Positions 56,701-64,000 of a stretch of 64,000 nucleotides of DNA are shown in pieces. The position numbers and the translations under genes were made by a program. Below the pieces are notes generated by a model. The model saw only the letters and a list, made by a program, of their open reading frames with translations. It was not told the origin of the DNA and made no database searches. Source of the DNA: Sternotherus odoratus (lineage: Eukaryota > Chordata > Testudines > Kinosternidae); assembly GCA_032164245.1 (NCBI GenBank), contig JAVMKO010000001.1, positions 78,613,892 through 78,677,891 of the forward strand. Reading direction: 5' to 3'. Positions within the stretch are counted from its first letter, which is position 1. Every line of letters starts with the position of its first letter.

Positions 56701-59700
56701 AGAAAGTCATTTTTTGGGGAGGAAGCAAAGAAATCTGCAGGGGACATAAATTCTGCGCATGTGCATTGGTGCAGAATTCCCCCAGGAATAAAATGAAGGA
56801 CTTTGGACATTCCTCTCCTAAATGGCTTCATATTTTGAGTGTGGCTGGACCTGGAGCAAGAAGGCTAAGGGCTAAAGAGCAAAGGACGCTACTTCCTGGG
56901 CTATCAGGAAAAGTCTGCTTCTTCCCTCAGTTTTGTGGAGCGCAGACTCAGCAAGTTCAGCCTCCCTTCTCTCCTCCTCATTCAATCTCTTCCCTTGCTT
57001 TACCTTTTCTTGTTGTTGAAGGAATGTTCACCCACTTCATTTCCCCATGCCCAACCACTCCTCTGCCTCCAGACTATTCTTTCACTCTCCAAACAGATAG
57101 CATCACCACAAATTGCCAGGAACACACTTGTCCTCACCAAAAAGCAACGAGGTGATGCCAGATTTCCTGCGCTGGGTCCTGCGCCTCACAATCTGAAGGG
57201 GGTGGAAGAGTGAGACAGAGTGGACTCGTAAGGAGACATTAGAAGAATTAAACACGTACAGATTGGCATATTGGGGCTAGAATAGGGCAAGGGGATACAT
57301 TAACCGTCAGCAAGTCTCTGAGGGGTGCACACCGCAAGGAGAGAATGGAACTGTTCGGAGTGGTCCCACACAGAATGGGCAGTTACCAAACCACTCTGAG
57401 CAAGGGGACCAGGAAGAATGATTTCTGACAGTGGGATCTATCAGGTTGTGGATTAATCTAAGGGTGGATGATCACCAACAGGGACACTCAGAACAGCCAC
57501 TGGCTGGTGAGGGGGAGAACAGATGACACATGGATCTACTGCAACACAAAATTCATTCATTCCACAAAGAGAGTGAAAGGCAGCGTTCAGTGCTTAGCAG
57601 CTGCCGAGATCCCTCTCATATGGGCTGGTTGTAGCAGGTGTGGGAGGTCTGGTGGCTGTGGCAGGTGTGGGAGGTTTGGTTGCACAGTCTCCTGGCAGTG
57701 AGAACAGTACATGTGGTCACATTCCCATCACAGCCCTAGCACTCACTCCCCCTCCCTGAGGAAGTGAGAGAAGGGAAGTTTATCATGGAGCCAAAGCCTG
57801 CTAAGGGGGGGATGGCCTTCTGCTAACAGAGTGTTATAAGGGTGGATCGTCAGCTACCTCAGAAAGCACTGTCACAAAGGGGATCCACAGCCCAGATGGG
57901 CAGGGCTCCATGCACCCACCTTGGACAGATTATTGACAGCGGCGCTGGGGTTGAGCAGCTGCCCTTGGTCAGCAATGAGGTAAGCCAGGTGCTTGCGGCG
58001 CTGGGTCTCCACTGCCATGTCTGTCAGTGAGCCAGCGACGCGCATGGCCTCCCGCAGCAGCACCTCCGCATCCTCAATCTGAGATGGGATGTCCGAGAGA
58101 GTGTTGAAGATGGAGGCAGAGTTCTCCGACTGGATTAGCTCATCTTCCTGCAGGAATGGGGAGAAACCACATGTACACAATACCCTGAGGATGTCAGTGA
58201 CACGCACTAGGACTGCGAAGAGCCCTGCTTACCCCTCAGAATGCAGTCAGGGTACAAAATTGAACCCAGGAGCAACTAGATTATTTCTTAAAAGTTTCAG
58301 TAAGAAGAAGTCCAAGCCGTTTCATCAGGAGATAGCAGCAGCATCTCACAATGCTCTAGTGCAGGGGTGAGCGAACTTTTTGGCCCGAAGGCCACATCGG
58401 GGTTCCAAAATTGCAGGGAAGGCAGTGCCTCCTGAAACAGCCTGGCCCCACCCCCTATCCGACTTCCACCCACTTCCCTGCAAGAGCGTGCAGCGCTGCT
58501 GAAGCCGCCGGCAGGAGCTACGGGCCCGAGTGCTGCTTGCGTGGCACGCTGACGCGGTGGGAGGGGAGGAACAGGAGTGGAGGGGCTAGGAGCTTGGGGG
58601 CCATAGTTCGCTCACCCCTGCTGTAGCGCTTTCATACGAAAGGATCCCGCAGCACATTATATCAGAGACATAGACAGAAATCACTTCATCCACTACGGAA
58701 ATGCAGCCACCTCAGGGTGTGCACAATCGCCATCCTGCACCAGCAATGCTACACAAGAGAGTCACAGGATAACTTCCCCTGAATTCTGAATGGGAGAAAG
58801 TTTAGGGTGGCCAAATGTAATCACCCAAATTAAACAGGGCCAGGACAACAGGGCTAACACCCTGGGGCTTGTGTGAACAGTACCGAAGGATCTTTATCAT
58901 CCACAAATGGTCAGCATTTTGGTTTTGTGTCTCCATCCAAAGACAGTAAAAAACCAAGAACTCTCCAGAGCCAGAGAGGGCAGGACAAATCACCCGTCTG
59001 TGTTCCTCTGGGCTCAGGAATCAGAGGGATGTAGTAAATGAGGGAGAATGACGGTGAGGGATGGGGAGTGGAGGTGAGGGGAAAGAGCAGGAAAGGGAAG
59101 TCATCTTCTTGACCGAGTCTCCCAAATCTCCAACAATGGACTGCAGATCGGCGTTCTGCCAGGACACCCTTCACATCCCCACATTCTGAGGAAATCAAGA
59201 TGGCAGCTCTCACTCTCCCCAAAGTAAACCAGATACAACAAGGAGGTACAGGAGGGCCCCACCCCTAGAATCCTCCTCCTTCCTGAAGAGAAAGTCAGGG
59301 TGCTAGAAATCAGGGCATAGGAGGTGGTTGTTACCTTCATACTGAGCATGCCCAGTGTGACCTGGAAGAGCACCAGCGAACCCTGGTAGAAGAAGAGGTC
59401 CCAGATGCGCAGCAGCAGTTTGATATGCACAACGCTAGCGAAGCACGTGAGAAACCAGTGCAGGGTGATCAGGGACAGCTCTGTGCATGAAGAGACGGAA
59501 AGGGAACGTGACACATGTGATCGGGTGACCAGAGAGGAAAAAAATCCACACAGAACTGTCCTCCCAGCCCAAAGGGGACACCCTCAACTACTCCTCATTC
59601 CCAGGGGATTCTCCGGCCACCATGTCTATAAAAGAGAACAACTCTGATGACATCTGTCAGAGCATGGACAGCTGGGGGGGAGGGGAAGAGGCTCACATGA

Positions 59701-62700
59701 GTTGTGTCTAGTAAACTAAAACAGTCATAGGAATAAGGCCATTTTCTTGGGACCCAAGGTATGACAATGCCCCCGTTAAACAAGACTCGAATCAGAAAGT
59801 CTAAGGCCACATGTAACATTGCACGCACGTATGTACAGCCACACACCAGAAATTCAAACCTCCCTCCTCCTCTAAAATTTTAATGTCACTGCCCACTCCC
59901 TGTGTCCCCCAGACAGGAGAGAGAGAGAGAGAGATGCTGCATTTCCCCGTCCCATCCATGACCTCCTGTTGTCAAAAAACCCCAAACACAAGACTCCCAG
60001 GGATCCCTGGGTGAGAAAAGCCCCCCCGATAAATTCAGTCCAACCCTGAACCCTGTATCTTCTCCCCAAAACACAACCACAATGCTGCAGCTCTGTAGCG
60101 TCAAGCCCTGCAGCATATCAGAGTATGGAGCAACAGGAACACACTGAATGCATCACTGCCAGGTGAACCAAGGGACACTTTCCTGACTGTATTCGGCTGG
60201 AGAGGGAGGGGGTATTGTGGGAACAGCTTCACAATTGTGGGGTTCATATCATTTAAATTTAAGGTGCTGTGCAGTACATAGGCCTCGCTTATCTGCACAC
60301 GCCCACAGGCGCGTACATACGCATGAGCCTGAGTCATGCCTGCAGGTGAAAGCAGCACCCTGGGTCAGAAGATTCAATGGCCTTAGGGGCCCCTTTACCA
60401 ATGTCATGCTCTTGCAGGAGCTTGTCCAGCCGCGGCAGGTACTGCACGATGAGGTGGCGGAGGACGCGCTGGTCGGTCTGCACTCCCATCAGCGTGGTGC
60501 TGAAGTAGGAGGCAGGTACCAGGTCCTCGATGATGGCGCACATCATCCAGAAGGCATCTTCCTCCTCCAAGAAGAGCAGCAGGGAAGCCGCCACCTAGAG
60601 AGAAGGAAAAGAAGAGATGTTCATTCCAAGCCTGCACTAAATGGGACATTCGCTGGTGCTTAGGTGGAGTGGGACATTATCCATCTCCCACACAGACCAA
60701 CGGACGTCTAGAGTTTAGGAGATGGGAACAGCCCTCATTTCCACAGCCAGCGGCTTTGCTTTGCTTTTTCCTATTTTCACACTCCACCCAAAGAGATTCT
60801 TTGCTATTTCAGTCACATCAGCCAAGTCTCAGGTCAATCAAACAAACAGTATCACTCTCCTGGCCACAAACAGATTAGTTTAGTCTGTGTGCAGAATTAT
60901 TCCTTCCCTGAGAAATGGCTCCATTTGGCCTGTTCCCCTGAGCTAATTTGGTTCGCATGGTGCCCAGCTGCAACATAGCTGCCTGAAATCAGCTGCTCTG
61001 ACTCACCTACTGTGGAAGGAATGATCCCTAATGAAGTAACACAAAGCAGGGGCAAAGTGGAATTACCATGCCAGTGCCTTGGCAGTATCCGATCTCTGGG
61101 TAAAGCCAGGCTAGTCCCCGGAGTATCCTGCGCAGTCGTGGCACCCCGATGCTGCTCATGTTGGAGAAGCAGGCGTTGCTGGGCATGGTGCGGAGCAGGT
61201 CCTTCTCGATCTGGCAAACACCCACCACAAACAATTGCTTCAGACTCGGATAGCGTAATCTGCTTAAACAGCCTCCTGCTCCCTCGGCCTCTCTGATGCT
61301 CTGCCCTGGCCACACACTCCCTTGCCTTCCCCACACCACTTTGAAGTACAGTTGGTGCCAGCGCAAGGTACTGGACTGGCACCGTCTGAAGCCCAAAGGT
61401 CTCTGTTTACGCCTGGGACAGCAGAGGCAGGGAGAGAGCAACTTCTCAGACACTCGCCAAGGTACCTAAACTCTGCCTTGGAGGGACTGCCCTGAGGGAT
61501 GAGATGGGATTTCATACTCCTTGACCCATCTGGTCCTTGGGGTCACTCCTGAGAATGGCAGCGAGGTAGCCAATTAGTACAGTCTGTGCTGCCGGGGTTT
61601 GCAAAGTGGACACTTATCCACCGGGCTCTGGAGCGAGGCCACCCCACCCTTCCCTTTCCTTTCCTTTTCAGGCAGGCCACCAAACCACAATCAGATGGCA
61701 AGGGCCTGGGCTTGTCTGCAGTTGGTGATTGTGAGCATAAGGGCTCCATACCACAGACCAAATCCCCTGAACTGTTCAGTCCCTCCCTCCGTCACATGAT
61801 TTTGGTTTGTTACCCCAGCAGCTTGGCGAGTTTGGGGCAGAAAGCGTTTGGCCATGAGAGTATTAGAGAAAAGATGGGAGGGGAGGGAAAGGAGGAAATT
61901 CCCTGTCCTAGCCTTGGTGGCACCTTAAGCCCTCAGCATTCAGAAGGAAAGACAAAACCCCTAGCAGTCAGCTGCTGCCACTTTAATAGGGCATGCGCCT
62001 GCTGGTGGTATTTCAGTCCCAGGGTTCCCTTTCCTCCTTAGTAGGGCCCTACCAAATTCATGGTCCATTTTGGTCAATTTCACAGTCATGAGATTTTAAA
62101 AATCATGTAATGATTTCAGCTATTTAAATTGGATATTTTACAGTGTGGTAATTATAGGGATCCTGACACAAAAAGGAGTGAGGGGGTGGGGTTTTCTCAA
62201 AGTTATTGTAGGGGGTTTGTGGTATTGCTACCTTACTTCTGAGCTGCTGTTGTTGGTGGCGCTTCCTTCAGAGCTGGGCAGCCGGAGAGCGGTGGCTGCT
62301 GGCTGGGAGCCCAGCTCGAAGGCAGAGCCACAGCCAGCGGAAAAATGGCATGGTCTGTATTGCCACCCTTACTTCTGCGCTGCTGCCTGCACAGCTGGAC
62401 CCTCAGTCAGCAGCTGCCATTCTCCGACCGCCGAGCTCCGAAGGCAGCAGTGCAGGAGTAGTGGTGGCATGGTATGGTATTGCCACCCTTACTTCTGTGC
62501 TGTTGTTGGCAGGGCGCTGCCTTCAGAGCAAGGGCACCTGGCCTACAGCCGCCACTCTCCAGCCACCCAGCTCTGTAGGCCAGTGGTCCCCAAACTTTGA
62601 ATGACCGCGGACCGGTCAACGCTTCTACAATTGTACTGCGGCCCGGGGCGCAGCGAGACCCCTTTTCCTCGGTGCGGCGCAACCCTATTTTTTTTTCCTC

Positions 62701-63943
62701 GGCGCGGCGGAACCTTGTATGTCCGCCGAAATGCCGCCGAATACATTACCTCCGATACGGAAGCTATCACGGCGGCGGCGTTTCGGCGGACATATAAGGG
62801 CGGGAAGTACCCCGCGGCGCTGAGAGACCGGCGGCGCCACTGAACCGAAGGCAGCCGCGGCCCGGTGCCAAATGATCCACGGACCGGTACCGGTCCGCGG
62901 CCCGGGGGTTGGGGACCACTGCTGTAGGCAATGCAGAAGTAAGGGTGGCAATACCATGACCCTCCTAAAGTAACTTTGTGACCCCCCCCCCCTACAACTC
63001 CTTTTTGGGTCAGGACCCCCAGTTTGAGAAACACTGGTCTCCCCCATGAAATCTGTATAGTAGAAGGTAAAAGCACAAAAAAGACCAGATTTCATGGTCT
63101 GTGAAGCATTTTTCTTAGCTATGAATTTGTAGCAGCAGAGCCCTACTCCTTACTATGTTGGTCAGTGTTTGTACCTAGGCATGATTCCCATACATATATT
63201 CATAGCAGAACTATTTGCCCCATATACACAGAAACCATCACAGCCTGAGGACCGTATGGGCGCTGACTCAATCTTTTCCCCTCCCCTCTTGGGAAGGCAA
63301 ATTGAGCCCCTCAAACCATCTTCCTAATAAAGGAAGAGAAAAATATATCCATCCAGATGAATGAGTAGCATAGTCCAACCTCTCCCCTCCCCCTCATCTG
63401 TCCCTGCAGGCATTAAGCAAATTTCTCATCCCCCCCCCCCAATGCAGCAGATCACCCATGTTCCCACCCCAGGCACTAGAGCGTGGGCATCAGGCGGCTC
63501 CCGACCTGTTTGGCAGAGATAGTTTCGTCATTGGAGCTGTTTTTCACAATGTCTCGGTAGGACATCTCTGAATTCCTCTTCTTCTGCAGGGCCCCAGAGA
63601 GACGCATCCACAGCTGGAGAATGGGGAACATGAAAAGAAGAGCAATCAAAACACAACGGCAACAAACCCGAGAAGTGAAACCAACAGGAACTGGTCTCTC
63701 ATTCCATACTCCCTGCTGTGCCCCAGGGCCTCACCTGAGGCCTCATACTGTGTGGGATGCCAGCCAGCACCAGCGAGCGCAGCTTGTCTGAATCCGGCAG
63801 CGTGACCTCGATTTTGTCCCAGGTGAGGTCCCCCACATCGTGGTTGTGCGTGAACTCCAGGTGGGCCTGCCACTTCAGCCTCTGCTGTGGCTCCTCCGTC
63901 AGCGGAATCCCCAGCAGCTTGCTGGAGTTCGGCTCAGCGCCGT
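44662..63943 (-). CDS. SGSM3: Small G protein signalling modulator 3 (SGSM3), C-terminal 699 residues, 18 exons
   Basis: TBC/SH3/RUN adaptor with RabGAP architecture, reported (from memory) to act with RAP/RAB GTPases. Eighteen GT/AG exons on - join in frame, ending TGA at 44664-44662. Fragment residues: about 55-280 TBC domain with the arginine-finger motif IEKDLLRT and glutamine-finger motif YCQGTGM both intact; about 420-490 SH3 domain ([20 protein letters not shown] to [11 protein letters not shown]); about 500-665 RUN domain ([20 protein letters not shown] to [20 protein letters not shown]). The protein ends [12 protein letters not shown], as in mammals. The first ~55 residues lie to the right of 64000. 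Human SGSM3 is about 749 residues. SGSM1 and SGSM2 are excluded because they have an N-terminal RUN domain and lack SH3. Confidence 0.96.
45422..45482 (-). CDS. SGSM3: SGSM3 exon 17 of those in window (end of RUN)
   Basis: Acceptor 'tattgcag', donor 'gtgagt'. Completes an Arg codon, then [20 protein letters not shown]. Confidence 0.95.
46821..46971. repeat. Minisatellite with 16- and 29-bp units
   Basis: Units 'gggaagacgggagtga' and a longer variant adding 'ggtggcagaggca' alternate about seven times in an SGSM3 intron. Higher-order alternation is visible in 46890-46971. Confidence 0.9.
47786..47908 (-). CDS. SGSM3: SGSM3 exon 16 (RUN domain)
   Basis: Acceptor 'cttcgtgcag', donor 'gtgagt'. 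Encodes [20 protein letters not shown] then [21 protein letters not shown] run of about 19 G's lies just outside the donor at 47758-47776. Confidence 0.95.
48166..48410. mobile_element. hAT-type element with perfect 8-bp target duplication
   Basis: Ends 'tagggatgtgaa' and 'ttacatcccta', flanked by 'gtgcccac' at 48158-48165 and 48411-48418. Inner arms 'gttaaccagttaaac' and 'ttaactggttaac'. Intronic in SGSM3. Confidence 0.85.
48650..48735 (-). CDS. SGSM3: SGSM3 exon 15 (RUN domain)
   Basis: Acceptor 'gcccggcag', donor 'gtgagt'. Encodes [20 protein letters not shown] and RSLICVGL plus two bases. Confidence 0.94.
48813..49106. mobile_element. hAT-type element with perfect 8-bp target duplication
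   Basis: Ends 'caggggttctcaaac' and 'gtttgagaaacgctg', flanked by 'gcctagtg' (48805-48812 and 49107-49114). CpG-rich core with 'cttgtatgtccgccgaaa' and inner palindrome 'ggcggctattttt'-type arms. Confidence 0.85.
49405..49453 (-). CDS. SGSM3: SGSM3 exon 14
   Basis: Acceptor 'gttttctag', donor 'gtgagt'. One base then [16 protein letters not shown]. Confidence 0.94.
49885..49955 (-). CDS. SGSM3: SGSM3 exon 13
   Basis: Acceptor 'cttcccgccag', donor 'gtgagg'. Encodes [20 protein letters not shown] and KTY plus two bases. Confidence 0.94.
50175..50327 (-). CDS. SGSM3: SGSM3 exon 12 (start of RUN domain)
   Basis: Acceptor 'tgttcctcag', donor 'gtgaga'. 51 codons, phase 0/0: [20 protein letters not shown] through [18 protein letters not shown]. 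Confidence 0.96.
50800..50930 (+). mobile_element. MIR/CORE-SINE relic
   Basis: 'attcctggctctgcgcagac', 'tgtgacctttggcaagtcaa' and 'atcattctagtgtctgaccc' follow MIR order. Confidence 0.7.
51332..51381 (-). CDS. SGSM3: SGSM3 exon 11 (end of SH3)
   Basis: Acceptor 'cctttgtag', donor 'gtaaaa' (weak after +4). Encodes [16 protein letters not shown] after a split Gly codon. Confidence 0.93.
51862..52352. mobile_element. hAT-type element with GC-rich interior, 8-bp target duplication
   Basis: Ends 'cagggccggtgaca' and 'tgtcgccggccctg', flanked by 'cctacaca' (51854-51861) and 'cctacacg' (52353-52360). The interior has C-rich runs and repeated 'cagctgacagc' units, plus an internal inverted pair 'gggccccc' and 'gggggccc'. 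Confidence 0.85.
52529..52583 (-). CDS. SGSM3: SGSM3 exon 10 (SH3 core)
   Basis: Acceptor 'gatctttcag'-like polypyrimidine end, donor 'gtgaga'. Encodes [18 protein letters not shown] plus one base, including the conserved SH3 tryptophan. Confidence 0.95.
52921..52998 (-). tRNA. tRNA-Lys-like sequence, probably a SINE head (degenerate)
   Basis: On the - strand: A-box-like 'tggctcagacggga', loop 'cttttag' that would place UUU, and B-box-like 'ggttcagtcccc'. Acceptor and anticodon stems do not pair well, so this is a pol III-type relic and not a functional tRNA. Confidence 0.45.
53139..53971. mobile_element. hAT-type element, full length, near-perfect 8-bp target duplication
   Basis: Flanks 'cagttaaa' (53131-53138) and 'gagttaaa' (53972-53979). 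Ends 'ggggtggggggtgcaaacta' and 'cgtttgcccacccg'; subterminal 'gagccacatccagcccgc' pairs with 'gatgtggccctag'. Same family as 4155-4462. Confidence 0.75.
54312..54467 (-). CDS. SGSM3: SGSM3 exon 9 (linker and start of SH3)
   Basis: Acceptor 'acaaactcag', donor 'gtacgg'. Phase 0/0: [48 protein letters not shown]. The ALLDFE motif is the ALYDY-type SH3 start. Confidence 0.96.
54765..54892 (-). CDS. SGSM3: SGSM3 exon 8
   Basis: Acceptor 'gttcccag', donor 'gtgagt'. Split Gly codon, then [42 protein letters not shown]. Alpha-helical between TBC and SH3. Confidence 0.95.
56095..56787. mobile_element. hAT-type element copy related to 22439-23255
   Basis: The right end 'gaattcccccaggaa' preceded by 'ggaagcaaagaaatctgcag' matches the right part of 22439-23255. 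The interior 'ggatctggatacacagggg' also matches. The left end is unclear. Confidence 0.55.
57138..57192 (-). CDS. SGSM3: SGSM3 exon 7
   Basis: Acceptor 'cccttcag', donor 'gtgagg'. Basic stretch [18 protein letters not shown] plus one base. Confidence 0.94.
57631..57681 (+). repeat. Short imperfect tandem duplication
   Basis: 'gcaggtgtgggaggt' occurs twice about 27 bases apart in an SGSM3 intron, each followed by 'tggt' or 'ctggtgg'. Confidence 0.7.
57920..58147 (-). CDS. SGSM3: SGSM3 exon 6 (end of TBC and helical region)
   Basis: Acceptor 'ttcctgcag', donor 'gtgggt'. 76 codons, phase 0/0: [20 protein letters not shown] through [20 protein letters not shown] to NNLSK. Confidence 0.96.
58362..58620. 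mobile_element. hAT-type element
   Basis: Ends 'caggggtgagcgaacttttt' and 'agttcgctcacccctg'. Flanks 'ctctagtg' (58354-58361) and 'ctgtagcg' (58621-58628) match at 6 of 8. Subterminal 'ggccacatcggggttcc' relates it to 4155-4462 and 53139-53971. Confidence 0.8.
59335..59480 (-). CDS. SGSM3: SGSM3 exon 5 (TBC domain)
   Basis: Acceptor 'catgcacag', donor 'gtaaca'. Split Glu codon, then [49 protein letters not shown] His stands where I remember Asp in human (VVDIK). Confidence 0.95.
60399..60594 (-). CDS. SGSM3: SGSM3 exon 4 (TBC domain)
   Basis: Acceptor 'ctctctag', donor 'gtaaag'. Encodes [65 protein letters not shown] plus one base. Confidence 0.96.
61067..61210 (-). CDS. SGSM3: SGSM3 exon 3 (TBC catalytic motifs)
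   Basis: Acceptor 'tgtttgccag', donor 'gtaatt'. 48 codons, phase 0/0: [20 protein letters not shown] with the arginine finger, and GYCQGTGM with the glutamine finger. Confidence 0.96.
62043..63146. mobile_element. hAT-type element, itself hit by another hAT-type element
   Basis: Left end 'agggccctaccaaattcatg', right end 'atgaatttgt' to 'agagccctac'. Flanks 'tccttagt' (62035-62042) and 'tccttact' (63147-63154) match at 7 of 8. The interior repeats 'cttacttctg.gctg' and 'ggtattgccaccctta' three times, and is interrupted by 62581-62921. Confidence 0.75.
62581..62921. mobile_element. Nested hAT-type element with perfect 8-bp target duplication
   Basis: Ends 'cagtggtccccaaac' and 'ttggggaccactg', flanked by 'ctgtaggc' (62573-62580 and 62922-62929). 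The core has 'cttgtatgtccgccgaaatg' and extended pairing 'gaccgcggaccggt' with 'accggtccgcggcc'. Confidence 0.88.
63506..63613 (-). CDS. SGSM3: SGSM3 exon 2 of those in window (TBC)
   Basis: Acceptor 'cattctccag', donor 'gtcggg'. 36 codons, phase 0/0: [20 protein letters not shown] then [16 protein letters not shown]. Confidence 0.95.
63735..63943 (-). CDS. SGSM3: SGSM3 first exon in window (N-terminal region to TBC start)
   Basis: Acceptor 'tcctgatgcag', donor 'gtgagg'. Two bases of a split Asp codon, then [69 protein letters not shown]. The exon with the start codon is beyond 64000. Confidence 0.95.
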
Positions 63944-64000
63944 CTGCATCAGGAGACAGGGGAAGGCAGAGGAGGCAAGGAAACAGACAAGTAAGAAAGG

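Noticed and set aside
1..64000. CRISPR array, bacterial operons or ribosomal RNA
   Set aside because: No such structure; introns, UTRs and repeats mark this as vertebrate nuclear DNA.

Overview
This is vertebrate genomic DNA carrying two conserved protein-coding genes in tail-to-tail (convergent) orientation: the 3' three quarters of MRTFA (MKL1, myocardin-related transcription factor A) on the + strand and the C-terminal ~90% of SGSM3 (small G protein signalling modulator 3) on the - strand. The two genes also lie next to each other on human 22q13 (from memory), so the window is an orthologous block. The repeat content (DIRS-like tyrosine-recombinase retroelement fossils, a Harbinger transposase relic, many short CpG-rich hAT-type elements, pogo/Tigger-like TA-flanked elements, MIR/CORE-SINE relics and a tRNA-Lys-like SINE head) points to a non-mammalian amniote. 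A turtle is the best guess, by recognition of repeat styles rather than by any search.

Layout. 1-22174: an intron of MRTFA, almost entirely repeats and unassigned sequence. 22175-36816: thirteen MRTFA coding exons, all with GT/AG borders and compatible phases, encoding 1057 residues: the tail of RPEL1, RPEL2, RPEL3, the basic/nuclear-import region, a Q-rich stretch, the SAP domain, a leucine-zipper coiled coil and the C-terminal activation region. The exon that should hold most of RPEL1 and the start codon is not in the window. 36817 to about 40655: probable MRTFA 3' UTR, ending near an AATAAA. About 40.7-43.0 kb: intergenic, occupied by a decayed DIRS-like element. About 43.0-44.66 kb: SGSM3 3' UTR. 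44662-63943: eighteen SGSM3 coding exons on the - strand (699 residues) holding the TBC RabGAP domain, SH3 domain and RUN domain. The first ~55 residues lie beyond position 64000.

How they work. MRTFA is an actin-sensing SRF coactivator: RPEL motifs bind G-actin and hold it in the cytoplasm, and on actin polymerisation it enters the nucleus and drives SRF targets. SGSM3 is a TBC/SH3/RUN adaptor with RabGAP architecture linked to RAP/RAB signalling. Their neighbourhood is inherited synteny; nothing in the sequence indicates co-regulation.

The most interesting observations are: two in-frame MRTFA exons (32307-32414, 33686-33850) that I do not recall from the human protein; a partial duplication of an MRTFA exon end just inside the next intron; two TA-flanked composite elements that have amplified a GC-rich hairpin module; a hAT-like element that did something similar independently; hAT-type elements with different ends sharing a CpG-rich core; and a decayed DIRS element lying between the two gene ends.
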